A model generated the notes under the pieces. It saw only the letters and a program-made list of their open reading frames with translations, was not told where the DNA came from and did no database searches. Positions 46,785 to 59,356 of a stretch of 64,000 bases of DNA are shown in pieces (the first letter of the stretch is position 1; each line of letters opens with the position of its first letter). Position numbers and translations under genes: made by a program. The stretch is from Lamellibrachia satsuma (taxonomy: Eukaryota; Annelida; Polychaeta; Sabellida; Siboglinidae). The stretch covers positions 2,136,001 through 2,200,000 of the forward strand of contig BSQZ01000038.1 in NCBI GenBank assembly GCA_033239005.1, in the 5' to 3' direction.

Positions 46785-47835
46785 ATGAGTGAAAATGATC
46801 AATACAAAGGTCCAAAACAAGATACTGACGAAAATGTAGCAAATTCTAGCGCTTCAATCACAAAACTAAAAAATAAGGGGACGCGGAGAGGTAGCAAAAA
46901 CTCTGAATCGGGAAGCGATGTTAGAGAAGCATGCGAAGACTGCGAGAAAATATTTAAAAGTGAGAAAGACAGAATGCTCGAGTGCGAGTACTGTGTAAAC
47001 CGATACTGCATTAAATGCTTGAAATTTAAACCTTGCGAATATGAGGCAATGGGGAAACCCGGATGCATGTGGTTTTGCTTAAAATGCATACCAAAAATTT
47101 ATAAAAATATTCTCAATGAGAAAGTTATCGAAGAGAGATGCGATATGTATTTCAAAACTATGAACAAGAGATTTGAGGCCATAGAGAAAAAAGTGGATGC
47201 TAAATGCGATAGTAAAGAAGTAAAAGAAATCGTAATGCAGGAAATGGATGTAATACATACATGTAGGCCAAATGATGATGAAAGCAGGAACTTACTAACC
47301 ACCCAAAATAGTGGAATTGTTGTGGAGGAAACAGTAAGAGAAATCAATGAAAGAAAAAATAGGGAAACACATTTTCTTATATTCAATGCCCCAGAACCAA
47401 AAACAAATCAAAAGGAAGAAAGGGTGAGGATAGATATGGAGATTGTTGGAGGGCTGTGTAATGAGGTGTGCAATCTGAACCTAGACGTAAAATATGAATT
47501 AACCAAAGTTATCAGGCTAGGTAAAAAACAAACAGACGGAAATACAGGTGATACTGAGCAAAAACCCAGACCTCTTAAGGTAGTAATGAAAGACACTAAC
47601 AAAAAGATGGACTTGTTCAAACAACTATCAAACTTAAGAGATGCAGAGGACACATATAAATGTCTCAGCAGCCAACGTACACGACTTAACACAAAAATGA
47701 GAGTAAGGAAGGAAACTCCTAGAGGAGGCCATGGCGAAAGAGATAAATGATGAGGGGAAATGGTTGTACAGGGTGAGAGGCCCACCATGGGCCAGAAATA
47801 GTGTTAGATTCAAACCTGGAAGGGACGAGGAGTAA
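46785..47835 (+). CDS. LINE E ORF1 protein with PHD-like finger (one frameshift)
   Basis: 321 codons to 47750, and a single frameshift near 47715 reopens the frame to about 47835 (WLYRVRGPPWARN ending). Residues 50-101 form a Cys-rich finger: C50, C53, C67, C70, C75, C78, C98 and C101, PHD-like with the usual His replaced. Residues 108-190 are Lys/Glu-rich and probably coiled coil. Residues about 193-300 (THFLIFNAPEP to LFKQLSNLRDA) resemble the RRM-like nucleic-acid-binding domain of LINE ORF1 proteins. PHD-bearing ORF1 proteins are known in CR1/L2 elements. Likely role: binding element RNA. The long open frame with a single lesion suggests fairly recent activity. Confidence 0.8.
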
Positions 47836-47879
47836 GACAAGAAAGATCATCTAACCAGAAAGACACTGTAAATACAAAG

Positions 47880-49097
47880 TATACACATAAACAGTTAAAA
47901 TGTTTCTACACCAACGCTGATAGTCTAATTAATACATTTACTGAGTTCAAAGCTCGAGTCGAATCACATAAGTGTATGATGATTGCAATCACTGAGGTTA
48001 AACCGAAAAACCAAAAATTTATATTAAACACAGCTGAACTGGGTTTGAGTGATTATGATTTATACCATAACATGGATAAGCAAGGAAGAGGTGTTTGTAT
48101 GTATGCCCACAAAGCACGAAACGCAAAACCTTTTGTATCTTTAGGAACCAACTTTCAAGAATCGATATGGGTTGAGATAAAATTAAACAAAACATACACT
48201 TTTCTGATAGGATGTGTATGCAAATGCCCCGGCAGCTCTGACACCAATAATGAACAATTAAATGAACTGATTAGTGCGGTAATGTGCTATAAACATTCAA
48301 ATCTTCTCACGCTTGGAGATTTTTACTACCCAACATAGACTGGCAAAGCTGGTACACACTCTCAGAGAATACTATTAGCCCAGACACTAAATTCAAAGAA
48401 GGAATAAGAGATAATGTTATCTTCCAACATATCACACTCCCCACAAGGGGGCGATTAGGAAATAAATCGAACATTCTTGATTTAGTTTTCACCTATGAAA
48501 AAGTTATGATAGATGATATAGTGTATGAAAGCCCACTTGGTACGAGTGATCACTATGTCCTCATCATTACATTTAGGTGTTATGCAGAAATAGCAAGTCA
48601 TACACGACTTAAATATTATTACGACCAAGGAGATTATAATAGTATGAAGACGAAACTAGACCACTCAGATTGGGGCGATATACTTGGCACGAGCACTATA
48701 AACTATCAGTGGTTAGGTTTTAAAGAATATATCATAAAGATAGAGGATGAATTCACCCCTCATCGACGTGTGAGTAATATTAACATATATAAAGGGAAAG
48801 TACCCCTAAACAAGGAATCAGTAAAGAAAATTAAGAAAAAACACTTTATGGAAACGTTATATGGAGACAATAGAAGGAAAATACTATACTGAATATTGTA
48901 GGGCTAGAAATCAAGTCCGTAAATCAAGGAGGAGGATACAGAAGGAATTTGAGATGAAGCTCGCAGCAGAAGCTAAGACAAACCCAAAAGCAGGATATAA
49001 ATATATGAACTCCAAAACCAAGAATCTGGAAGGTGTTTCAGACCTGAACACAGACTCTAAAGATCCTAAATATAGACTCACAGACTCTTATAGGTAA
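47880..49097 (+). pseudogene. LINE E ORF2 endonuclease domain, broken
   Basis: CFYTNADSLINTFTEFKARV opens an APE-type endonuclease. IAITEVKPKN carries the catalytic Glu, LLTLGDF carries the GDFN block (Asn lost near a frameshift at 48335), and NILDLVFT and SPLGTSDHYVL carry the catalytic Ser-Asp-His. A further frameshift near 48860 leads to ARNQVRKSRRRIQKEFEMKL. The RT does not follow. Non-functional. Confidence 0.75.
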
Positions 49098-50224
49098 AAG
49101 GCGGATGTCTTAAGATTTTTTTTCAAGTGTTTTTACTATAGAGCCAGATGGTGATATACCTCACATTCCACCAGTGAAGTTAAGGAACACCATGGAAGAA
49201 TTGACTATTGATGAGGAAATTATAAACAAAAACTTGATAACCTTAATATGTGTAAATCGGTAGGGCCAGATGATGTACATCCTAGGTTGTTGAAAGAGCT
49301 ATCTAATCATCTATGAAAACGACTAGCTGGGCTATTTAATAATTAACTTAGATTATTTAACATCTTGGTCAAGCAAATGGTTCCACCCAGATAAATATAA
49401 TTTATAAATTTAATGTACGTAGTGAAAACAATACTGCAAGCGTATGCATATAACCTGAAGATAGATAATACTGCCCATGAATTAGGAGGAATAGAAGAAC
49501 ACAAAGACATTGGGGTTATAATTGATTCAAACCTAAAATTTTATAAACACATCAACCAAAAAATAAACAAAGCAAACACTATCATGGCTGTTATTAGAAG
49601 GTCCTTTACAACCCTAAATCAACATTAATTTTGTTCCATTATATTAAGCTATAGTCAGGAGTAATCTAGTTTATTCAATATCAATATGGTCCCCTTATAA
49701 ACAGAAATACAAAGATGCCATCGAAAATGTGTAGAGATGCGCAACAAAGCAGCTTCCTGTTATGAAGAATATTCCTTACGAGGAAAGAGTTGAGAGATTG
49801 AAACTTCCTACACTTGCATGTAGACAAACTCGTGGTGATATGATTGAGGTATATAAACTGCTCCAAGCGAAATATGACTGATGTATCTAACATTGGCAAG
49901 CTGCACAAAGACAGTGATACAAGGGAAGGAACAAGGGGTCATAGTTTGAAATTTTTATAGAACGTGCTTGTACAAATGTTAGAAAAGAAAGCTTCTCACA
50001 TAGAGTTACCAGATTATGGAATGATCTACCGGAAGTAGTTGTAACTGTCCCAAGTGTTAACTCTTTTAAAAACCGTATAGATAGACATTGGAGTACGGAG
50101 GAGTTTCTCTACAACTACAAAGCTGCCTTGCCAGGAAGTCGTAGAGCATTCCAAGGGAAAGTTGAAGATCTGACCACCGAGGCAACCGCCTACGGTGAGG
50201 AAGAATTTAAGTAAACCTAAGTAA

Positions 50225-51595
50225 GTACAAACTGAACATGTTCAGTATCTACGACGATTCGTCTTTGACAGTCTTACATCGTCTTACATCGTGTTGTAGT
50301 ATGCGGCACTGTGCGATCGTCGCCGACCAGTTGGCGATGGTCGTAGACTATTGGCCAATCATACACATGCGTTCAGTCATGTTACTTGCAGCCATACAAA
50401 ATACAGCGCTAAAAATAAAGAGGGTAGACACGTGGTCAGAAGGAAAGGAAACTCAATTAATTGACCTCTGGCGTGAGCACCCCTGTCTATTTGATTGTTC
50501 GTCCAAATGTTATTCCAATAGGAACACCAACTTCAAAGTAATGGTGTTGTATAGTGTTTTTTATTGCAATAGTTACCCATATTGTATATATGGTATTAAC
50601 AAATCGTTCTATAGTTATATAAATCATATAGAGTAACCACTGGAATACTAGATTAATTTAACAATGAGTCAAACGAAAATGCAAAGTAAGAAACACGGCA
50701 GTTGACAAAGGACATGTTTAGTTATTACTGCCTTGCCACGTTTTTGTGCTACTACCGAAACATGCAACATGATTAAACTGGTGGCTCACTATTTCCGTCA
50801 ACATTTTAAAAATAGTTTTTTATTTTTAAGTTCCGTTTTTGTTGGATTAGTTTGAGGGAAAACCGGTCGGGTCGTGTTAGTTTCACGACGGGTTGACGAA
50901 GGGTCCACGACGAATCGTCGTGATATGTGCGGCAGCTCAAGATTGTTAACTATTGTTCAATGTTCTTCCACGACGTCTTGTTGCGTTGCTTTGCCGTCGC
51001 GTCGTGTAGTGTGAGACGGGTTAAAGCCGTACATGGCGACAATGAACGTTTCCGATATAGGCCCTACAAACGGGGCAGTGATGAACTAGTCCAGTGTGGC
51101 TGCAGTTAGAGGCCGTTTCCGTGGCTGATACGTGGCATCGACCTACCAGACGATGACGGAATCGGTGGCTCAAACAAACAGCGGGAGAGTTTCCTCCACA
51201 TGGGGTCTCATGGACACAGGTGGCTTAACTAATTTTCTTTTCCTTTTGTGACGCCACCTACCCAATGTATTTTACCAAACTTACGCCTGCGTCTTTATAT
51301 ATTTCTACATATTTGATATGTTTCTACATATGTTTCTACGCCCGCGAAAGGACCACGAACGAGCAAATGAAACGATTTTCTGTTGCTTTTGTTTTGTTAA
51401 GTTTATTTACATCCATAGCTCATTGTATCATACAATCGTATGTAGATACCCAAATCGCAAAGTCAAATACCACAAAAAAGGGGACTTTTTGTTTAAAAGC
51501 GGGTGATGTTTGAAAAATTGCCAAAAAGCGGGAGATATCCCGCCATATCGGGAGACTTGGTAGTTCTGAGTCGGATGCGGCTGCAGAAGCCTTTT
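50225..51595 (-). repeat. Segmental repeat P, copy 3 (reverse, partial)
   Basis: Reverse of 20905 back to about 19690 and then P text equivalent to about 2180-2400. It includes the 664-bp segment missing in copy 1. The right end runs straight into the 54-bp minisatellite at 51600; the left end abuts LINE E. Confidence 0.85.
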
Positions 51596-51599
51596 CTGA

Positions 51600-52525
51600 T
51601 TGTACATAACACAGACGTTTGTCACCAGGAACACACCACACGATCATGGCCCCGAGTACATGACACAGAAGTTTGTCACCAGGGACACACCACACGATAA
51701 TGGCCCCGAGTAAATGACACAGAAGTTTGTTACCAGGAACACACTCCACACGATAATGGCCCCGAGTAAATGATATAGCAGTTTGTCACCAGGGACACAC
51801 CACACGGTACTGGCCCCGAGTAAATGATACAAATGTTTGTCACCATGGACACACCACGCGGTAATGGCCCCGAGTACATGACACAGATGTTTGCCACCAG
51901 GGACACACCACACGGTCGTGGCCCCGAGTACATGACACAGATGTTTGACACCAAGGACACACCACACGATAATGTCCCCGAGTACAAGACACATAGGTTT
52001 ACCACCAGGGACACACCACAGGGTGATGGCTCCGAATAAATGACACATATGTTTGTCACCATGGACACACCACACGGTCATGGCCCCGAGTACATGACAC
52101 AGATGTTTGTCACCAGGGACACACCTCACGATAATGGCCCCGAGTACATGAAACAGAGGTTTACCACCAGGGACACACCACAGGGTGATGGCTCCGAGTA
52201 CATGACACATATGTTTGTCACCATGGCCACACCGCACGGTCATGACTTCGAGTACATGACACAGAGGTTTACCACCAAGGTCACACCGCATGATCATGAC
52301 ATCGAGTACATGACACATATGTTTACCACCAAGGACACACCACACGGACATGGACCCGAATACATGACACAAAGGTTTGCTAACAAGGACACACCATACG
52401 GTCATGGCCCCGAGTACATGACAGATATGTTTACCACCAAGGACACACCACACGGTCATGGACCCGAGTACATGACACAGAGGTTTACCAACAAGGACAC
52501 ACCACACGGTCATTGCCCCGAGTGA
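51600..52525. repeat. 54-bp minisatellite, array 2 (about 17 units)
   Basis: Same unit as 7384-10736 in the opposite orientation. The minus strand reads without a stop for 289 codons (52513-51644, MTVWCVLxxKPLCHVLG type), while the plus strand is open for 161 codons (52040-52525, MTHMFxTxDTPHGHGPEY type). Confidence 0.95.
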
Positions 52526-52529
52526 TCTA

Positions 52530-52680
52530 AGAACTCTTGTCCGTAGCAGTAGTATAGGTGATCAGCAAGAAAACGAGTACGAAGGATATTCTCCGCAAGT
52601 TGCTATACGCAGACAACTTGGTGGTTCTAGAGAGTCAGACGGTTGATGGAATGGATATGTTTGGAATAAGGACGCTATCC
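52530..52680 (+). mobile_element. LINE fragment D, second copy next to the minisatellite
   Basis: KTSTKDILRKLLYADNLVVL reads into ESQTVDGMDMFG; same piece and same junction to the 54-bp array as at 7240-7383, in reverse orientation. Keeps the ADN variant of the catalytic box. Confidence 0.75.
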
Positions 52681-52889
52681 TGAATAAAAAAATATAAATT
52701 GTTGGTTCCTACCCGTGTACTCTCTAGAGATGTCCATTGTATCTGTCCCATTTTACAATATCCCATTATGATAAATTTCCCTGTGCTAACTTCCTTTATA
52801 GCATTATTATTTGACGGACTGGGATGGGAAAAACGGCAGCTAGGCGCGCAAAATAATGCTTTTTCACTGGAACAAAATAAATGCAAGAA

Positions 52890-53095
52890 AACCTCTCTCT
52901 CTCTGTCTGTCTGTCTGTCTGTCTGTCAGTCTGTGCGTCTGTCAGACTGCCTTCTGTATCTTTCTCTCTCCCTCCCTCTCCAACTCCGTGTCTGTATGTT
53001 TCCCTCCCTCCCGCCACCCTCCCTCCCTTCCTCCCACCCTCCCTCCCTCCCATCCTCCCACCCTCCCACCCTCCCTCCCTGCCGCCCTCCCTCCT
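52890..53095. repeat. CTGT and CCCT microsatellite
   Basis: (CTGT)n at about 52905-52945 then CCTCCCTCCCAC-type pyrimidine tract to 53095. Leu/Ser/Pro frames are artefacts. Confidence 0.95.
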
Positions 53096-53593
53096 AATCG
53101 GTTCAGAGGGTCTGACTTCGCTGTAATTTACGAGTAGCTTTTTAACAAAGATAATAATATAAATATCAGCCAATTATGTAATTTTATAAATGTTAAACAT
53201 TTGTAAATTTGTAAAATATATTATGTCGTTGTTTCCTTTTCCGAAAATGTAATTGATGGAGCTTTGTTATTAAAAATATGTTGTATGATGTGTTCAATTA
53301 GCATACATGGTATTTATGTTCAATTTATTATGCATTACATGTCACACTAAATATATTTAACATTTGAAATTTCGTATAATAGTTTATTATACTTCGAAAC
53401 GGATCGTTTGAACATAATACATCATCCGTATACCTGTATAAGCGATGTCAACACGTCATCATCGATGGAAAATTGTGTGAAGCTCCAATATAATTCAGGG
53501 TTCGGTACTAGGGCCAAAGTCATACACTCCACGCACAAAGCCATTAGGCGATAAAATGCATATTTCTACGCTACGTCTTCTTCAAGAACAGCA

Positions 53594-53700
53594 ATAACAA
53601 CATGGCTCGCCAACAACATGGCTCGCCAACAACATGGCTCGCCAACAACATGGCTCGCCAACAACATGGCTCGCCAACAACATGGCTCGCCAACAACATG
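53594..53700. repeat. 16-bp tandem repeat AACAACATGGCTCGCC, about six units
   Basis: Perfect or near-perfect copies. Since 16 is not a multiple of three the reading frame rotates, so the Ala-Arg-Gln-Gln-His frame is not a protein signal. Confidence 0.95.
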
Positions 53701-53876
53701 CTGAAACTGAATGAAGTAAAAATGGTACTCATAATTTTCAGGCCTGCAGGCTGTCGGGGGGGGGGGGGTTGGTTAAGTGTGTTCACACAGCCCGCTGAGA
53801 TAAAAGGGATACGCTTCGTCAAAACATTTGTTTGGGGGTCAGAACCTTTGTTTAAGGTTTGGCTGAGATTAAAAAG

Positions 53877-53932
53877 TTCACACACACATACACACACACG
53901 CACGCACGCACGCACGCACGCACACACATATA
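53877..53932. repeat. CA/CGCA microsatellite
   Basis: CACACACATACACACACACG then (CGCA)n. Confidence 0.9.
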
Positions 53933-54199
53933 TAATTTTTTTGGGGCCGCTGTTTCTGACTTTTGCAATTTTTTATTTTGTAAGTGCAATTTGGCGTGCG
54001 TACATGTGCGCTGACATGCGTAAATGTATGCTGGTATGCGTAAGTAAAAAGTGAATAATAAATTAATAACCCAGTAACACATATAAAGGGAGTAGCATTT
54101 TATTGCAATCAGTACAACGTTTATGTGATCGTACACTGTCCAATGCTCTTTGCAATAATACATGTGTATGTTAATTAAGATTATGCCTAATTTCTACCA

Positions 54200-56190
54200 C
54201 CTCAACTATCATGTATCACTACATAAAATACAACGCTCTAGTTGGAACAGAATCGACAGATGTATTCTCTCGGCGGATCGTGTTTCGACTACGACGGCAC
54301 AGTATAGTAGTAGTATACAGTCGGTATAACAATATATCATGCTATATTATCATTATAAATTATTTTATTTCGAAATGAAGAATACCAGCAAAGTGAAAGT
54401 ACATAATCAATAAAAAAAAACAGAAAGCATTTTCAATAATCGTTTAGTCACGTGTTCTGGTTTGGAACGTGTTTATTAGGGCAGTTATTATCATGTCTAC
54501 TTAGACATGCACGGTTCTTTGCATGTACAATCATTTGTGACTTCTGATTATGGCAGTAACATTGTCTAATTGCTGCCCAGTCAACTAATGTGTCATATAT
54601 GTCAATGAAGAGAATATTATGTGATGAACACTATTAATGGACTATTTATGATATACATTAATTTTGCATTAGGATTCTCACCAGGTTTTAAGTTTTTCTA
54701 AATAATTTTATTTATTTATTTATTTATAAAGTAATTTTATTTATTTATTCAGTGTTTACACATGTGTGTTTATATTTAAATAGTACTTTATACTATGTGA
54801 ATAGTACTTTATACCATGTACAGTGCATTGATCCATATAGTGGGAATTAGCGCTTTTAAACATGCTGTATTATTATTATTATTATTACATAAAACACAAC
54901 ACCCTAATTAGAATAGAATCGATATATGTATTGTATCAACAGGTGGTATTGTTACTGTGGCGAAACAGTACGTTTAATGTAGCTATCATGTTATTTAGTC
55001 GTTTATCACTTTTTTCTGATTTGGAACGTGGTTAGCAAAGCAATTGTTTCCATGTGTGTTTAGATAGGCAAAGCTATATATATTACATCGACGGCTGGTG
55101 TTGCTGCTACAACAGCATAGTATATTTAACAGAGCCTTGGGAACGTTTACGTACGTTTCCTGGTTTAGAAACTCGCTATTAAAGCAATTATTACCATGTG
55201 TGTGTATAGGTATACACAGTGCAGTGTTCCTTGAAAGTAAATATGTAAGATAATATACTGATTACACCTGCACATTGCTACCCACCCAACTAATGTTTAT
55301 GTATGAAACACAGCGCCCTAGTTCGAACATAATCGTCAGATGTGTTATATCAACGAACGGTGTTGGTACTACGACGAAGCAGTGTATTTAATATATATAA
55401 TGTTTGTAACGTGACCTAGTTTGGAGCTTGGTAATTAAAACAATTACTATATATGTGTAAAGGTGTGAAAGGGTACTTTCTCATACAGTGCAATATACAG
55501 TCCTTGGGACTGATTAAAACACTTTACACTTCACCCGCTGACAGACCTGTTCATTCAAACACCAACTCGACTTCTCTAGGAAGCAATCAGCCACCCGGCA
55601 ATTACTGTGCGAAGAAAATTGGTTCTCATATTCACCTCTGTTTATAGACAGGTGCTCATGTATTCAGCTGAGCAAACTGTGGCAACATGTACAATTAGAT
55701 ATACACAGTATCATGTTTTTATAACTAAATTCGTACATTAATATTATGATTATGCATATAATTGTGTGTAATTGCTACCCAGTCAAGATAATGTGCCATT
55801 GCAAAAAATCAACACCATGGCTAAATCGTAATTATCAGACGTACTCTATAACGGATCGTGCTGCTACTATGACGGTAAAGTATATTTAACAAATACCTCA
55901 TGTTATATAATCTTTAATCACGCGTTTGTGTATTTATTAACTCAATTATTACCATGCAGTGTTCTCTGCTATAAATCTTATGTGAATTCTGATTATGACA
56001 GTAACGTTGCCTAAGTGCTTATCTACTAGTCAACTAATGCATCAAAAAAAAAAAAAACACCATAGAATCGTCAGGTGTATCTTATATTTCGATGGTGTTG
56101 GCATAAGGCAAAGCAGTATATTTACTGGATTTATCATGTTATATAATTGTTTAGTCATATGTCCCAGTTTGGAATGCCAATATTTATTAG
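54200..56190. repeat. Diverged tandem repeat, about six units of roughly 200-300 bp
   Basis: Each unit carries, in order, an AACACAACGCCCTAGTT-like block, GAATCGTCAGATGTATT, GGTGTTGCTACTACGACG, CAGTATATTTAACA, ATCATGTTATATAATCGTTT, CTGGTTTGGAACGTG, ATTAAAGCAATTATTACCAT and GATTATGGCAGTAAC. Units start near 54215, 54890, 55085, 55310, 55800 and 56045. Divergence is high and lengths vary. No coding potential. It directly follows (on the minus strand) the end of the sushi gene. Confidence 0.75.
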
Positions 56191-56327
56191 CTAAAGCTCT
56201 TCAGAATAAGCTAAAATGCTTATACTACACTATGGTAATGTTATTTTGTTGATATAACCTTCTTGCAAAGCTAAGTGAAAGTATGTAGCATATAAATAAC
56301 CATTGTTGTTGTTTGTTGTTGTTTGTC

Positions 56328-56677
56328 TTAGTCTCGTGACGTGTTGGAGTTGTCATCAATCATCCAGTGACTTGGCCCATGGTAGGGTTGTAACCAAGAC
56401 GACGGTCCCATCCACGGCCAGATAATCGTGTCGGGAATATCTGCCTCATCTCTGCTCTGTTGGTCTGGTAGAACAGTTGAGGCTGTCCTCTGAAAACGAT
56501 ATATAATTATATAGGCATCGGTGCCGTTCCAAACGCCATTCTCCATACAACTTCTCTGTGCAGTACCGCTTAGTCGAAATCCATAGTCGCAGGAGAACAT
56601 CGTAACCGAGTCGACTGCGTTATTGCTGCCGATCTTGCTGCCGTTTGACGGTGTCTCCAAAGAACCACAGTGGATAT
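56328..56677 (-). pseudogene. Sushi/CCP exon 11 (last), fourth Cys and donor lost
   Basis: From acceptor TTTGTAG (56678), IHCGSLETPSNG, FSCDYGFRLSG and QRSCMENGVWNG give the first three Cys. Where the others have ATCDG and GTGAGT, this one reads a TATAATTATATATCG stretch, so the fourth Cys and donor are gone and the frame runs on to a stop at 56328 with a WPWMGPSSW tail. It could be a true terminal exon or a decayed one. Confidence 0.55.
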
Positions 56678-56914
56678 CTACAAAGAAATCATGAAGACAT
56701 CAAGGCAGTTCTGTTTTACTTTGTAAATGTGAAAGTAGGATTAGGTCATGAAAAGAATAATTCCATTGTCAAAAACGGTGCGGCGTACGGGAACTTAAGT
56801 TAATTGTTACAGTTAGAAAAATATGAAGAATCTATTGCAAGGAAGTGTGATGGAAACATCAAACAAACACAACTGCACAGATAAACACCAAGACAGTGAT
56901 ATCGTGTACATTAA

Positions 56915-57110
56915 AACATTGAATCAACATGGTTTTAGACATGCAAGTTCTACTATGACACTGATGCTTGCATTTTCGCGTATCACTGAAGGCATGAAAG
57001 GAACTCAACTACCTCTGGCGATCGTTTTATAAACTTCTCCAAAGCATTCGAATGCATCCACCGGGAATGAATATTTGATATATTTGATGGCCTATGAAAT
57101 ATCACCCTCC
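56915..57110 (+). mobile_element. RT fragment in an intron of the sushi gene
   Basis: LNQHGFRHASSTMTLMLAFS and RITEGMKGTQLP, then after a break NFSKAFECIHRE, match the NQxGFRxGRSTxxxIxAL to FxDFxKAFDSIHR part of RTE-like reverse transcriptases. Opposite strand to the gene. Confidence 0.6.
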
Positions 57111-57461
57111 AGTGTAGAACTGGAGAAAGCTTATCAAACTGGCATGTGCAATATCGAAGATTGGATCGATGGATGCCACACTCGGAATCTGTCAGATGAC
57201 AGAATCATATGACTAACGCCCAACTACATGGTGAGCATTGTCGACACTGCTAACAGGGAGACGACATGTTGGGATGAATTAATGGGTAGTTGCAATGCCT
57301 CCAGTTATTATTTAAACGTCCCTTGTCTCTAAGCAAGTGACACATTAGTAGATTTATTCACAAGTTGTTATAGGCCAGCTAAAGTAAAGACTATGTAACA
57401 TATATAGGACATTTTCTAAGATCACTCTAAAACAAATATGTTTTTGTGTTACTCTACTCAC

Positions 57462-57635
57462 CATCACATGTGGCATCTGTGCCGTTCCAAACGCCAGTCT
57501 CCATACAACTTCTCTGTGCAGAACCGCTTAGTCGAAATCCATAGTCGCAGGAGAACATCACAACCGAGTCGACGACGTCATTGCTGCCGATTATGTTACC
57601 ATTTGACGGTGCTGCCAAAGATCCGCAGTGGATCT
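57462..57635 (-). CDS. Sushi/CCP exon 10, intact
   Basis: 174 bp, acceptor TTTGCAG, donor GTGAGT, phase 1-1. All four Cys (IHCGSL, FSCDYG, RSCMET, ATCDG) and the WNG tryptophan are present. CCP domains are extracellular protein-binding modules of about 60 residues with Cys1-3 and Cys2-4 pairing. Part of one minus-strand gene with 57.4-62.5 kb. Confidence 0.85.
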
Positions 57636-58052
57636 CTGCAAACAAATATTATGGCTCTCCTGGTTATTTAAAAAAAGTTGCAAGATGTGTGTAAGGATTA
57701 AACAAATCTTACATAATATAAATCAGCAAAACGTTCAATCTATACCGCGCCCTCCAACATTCCTTGCTCAGATCGCGTTACACTTTGCCCCGACAACACT
57801 GTTCAAACAAGCACCATATCAACTTCATTTAAAACGTCCAATCACACTGCAAGTTCTTCCTGAATCCTCGTCATTCGTATAATTCTTATAATCACTGGGA
57901 TACCAGCGTGTATCTACAGATACCAGTTTATTCACCTGTGTGAACCTGGGCAAAGTGGGTGAACGAAATTGTCCAAGTTTCCCAATGCTATGTAAATTTT
58001 GCATAAATAATAGAATGCATTAAAAAATCCTCTAATGGGAAAATCAACCGAA

Positions 58053-58226
58053 CGACACATTAAGTTTCTGGACCGTTCCATTTCTCGGTTTCCATGCATG
58101 ATCGTTGCGTGGAACCAGTTAGTCGGTATCCGCGATCGCAAGCGAAGGTCGCAACAGAGTCCATCACATCATTGCTGGCGACCTGACTGCCGTTTGACGG
58201 CGTGACGATGGGACCACAATGGATCT
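58053..58226 (-). pseudogene. Sushi/CCP exon 9, stop before the fourth Cys and acceptor lost
   Basis: IHCGPIVTPSNGSQV, FACDRGYRLTG and QRSCMETEKWNG are kept, but a TAA at 58062-58060 precedes the fourth Cys and the acceptor reads TTTGCGG instead of CAG. Confidence 0.75.
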
Positions 58227-58412
58227 CCGCAAACAAATTGCAATATACAGGACACCATTGTGTTGCTCAATTGTTCGTTTATTAAAAACAAATAATCTGT
58301 TCAACCCATACTATCATAGTTAAACTGCCAATAATTGTTAATTGCATGTATTTCTAAGATTAATATGCTAGAGCATAATTACCTGATTCACTCTAGTGAA
58401 ACGTATACTGAC

Positions 58413-58586
58413 CTACACATGTCGTTACTTGCCCGTCCCAAGTCTCCTGATCCGTGCCATTCCGCAGAGCTGAACCGTTTAGGCGAAATCCGTAGTCGCA
58501 AGAGAACGTTACAACTGAATTGATGACGTCATTGCTGCCGATCTTACTGCCATTTGTCGGCGTCTCCAAAGAGCCACAGTGAACCT
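58413..58586 (-). CDS. Sushi/CCP exon 8, third Cys replaced by Gly
   Basis: 174 bp, acceptor ATGTAG, donor GTCAGT, phase 1-1, open frame. VHCGSLETPTNG, FSCDYGFRLNG and TTCVG are present, but RNCTD reads RNGTD (TGC to GGC), so one disulfide cannot form. Close relative of exons 3 and 4. Confidence 0.7.
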
Positions 58587-58993
58587 CTACATGTAAATGA
58601 AAAAAAAATTGTAATGCTTCTCCACCCGACTTAATTAATACTTAATGCTGCCAGCAATGTTATTCAAACATCTGAAACATAATATTTAATAAAGCTAAGT
58701 GAACTTGGGCATAACGTGCACAATGGCCCATTAAACAAGGTTTGTCATAAAGTTGAATTTTTTTATTAAAACAGTTATGTCTATATAATCATTTTGTCCA
58801 CCTGTCTATCTACATATGTACTTATATAAAGCGCCTCAATGTCTAAATTTCTATATCTAAGGCGCGTTTCAAATCACCATCCGATTGTTGTCGCTTTAGA
58901 AATTTCATGTTACATATGTTGGCGATTCAGAAGGATTACTATTGTCTGCCCTGATAATATGCAGCATTTTCTCCACTGTGTAAACATACTGAC

Positions 58994-59167
58994 CAATACA
59001 GGTGGCTTCTATTCCGTTCCAGTTTCCGTCATTCGTGCAACTTCGCTGAGCCGAACCATCAAGGCGAAATCCATAGTCGCACGAAAACGCCGCTACTGAG
59101 TCGACAACATCAGTATTGCTGATTTGACTGCCATTTGACGGCGTCTCTAAAGAGCCACAGTACAACA
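58994..59167 (-). CDS. Sushi/CCP exon 7, intact
   Basis: 174 bp, acceptor TTTTTGCAG, donor GTCAGT, phase 1-1. LYCGSLETPSNGSQI, FSCDYGFRLDG, RSCTNDGNWNG and ATCIGQ: four Cys and Trp all present. Confidence 0.85.
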
Positions 59168-59356
59168 CTGCAAAAATATATTATAATAGCGGTTCACTGC
59201 CGTTCTCAGTAAAACCAACATCAGCATAGTAATGTGTAACTATAATATTTTCACACATTAAATAAGATAAGATTTTGTCTCATTTTGTGGCAATGCACGA
59301 GATTGCACGTATATACACAAATATATCAGTATAATACATTTAATAGATAAGCTAAC

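Larger units (their letters stand above)
46700..50222 (+). mobile_element. LINE E (L2/CR1-like) with two ORFs and a deleted RT core
   Basis: Order: ORF1 with PHD-like finger, endonuclease, pre-RT block (KSVGPDDVHPRLLKEL near 49255), then a direct jump to the RT C-terminal region (DIGVIIDSNLKFYKHINQKI at 49500) and a decayed C-terminal tail with RLWNDLPE. The end is marked by CTAAGTAAAC/CTAAGTAAGT short repeats at about 50210-50225. The whole palm domain with the FADD box is missing, so the element is internally deleted rather than only 5' truncated. It abuts reverse repeat P at 50225. Confidence 0.8.

Noticed and set aside
51644..52513. 289-codon minus-strand frame as a secreted Cys-rich repeat protein
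   Set aside because: It is the 54-bp minisatellite unit repeated, with no start context, signal peptide or unique ends, and an equally open opposite strand; kept only as a finding to test.
53571..53927. 118-codon frame with repeated ASHVVGEPCCW
   Set aside because: It arises from a 16-bp tandem repeat and a CA microsatellite.
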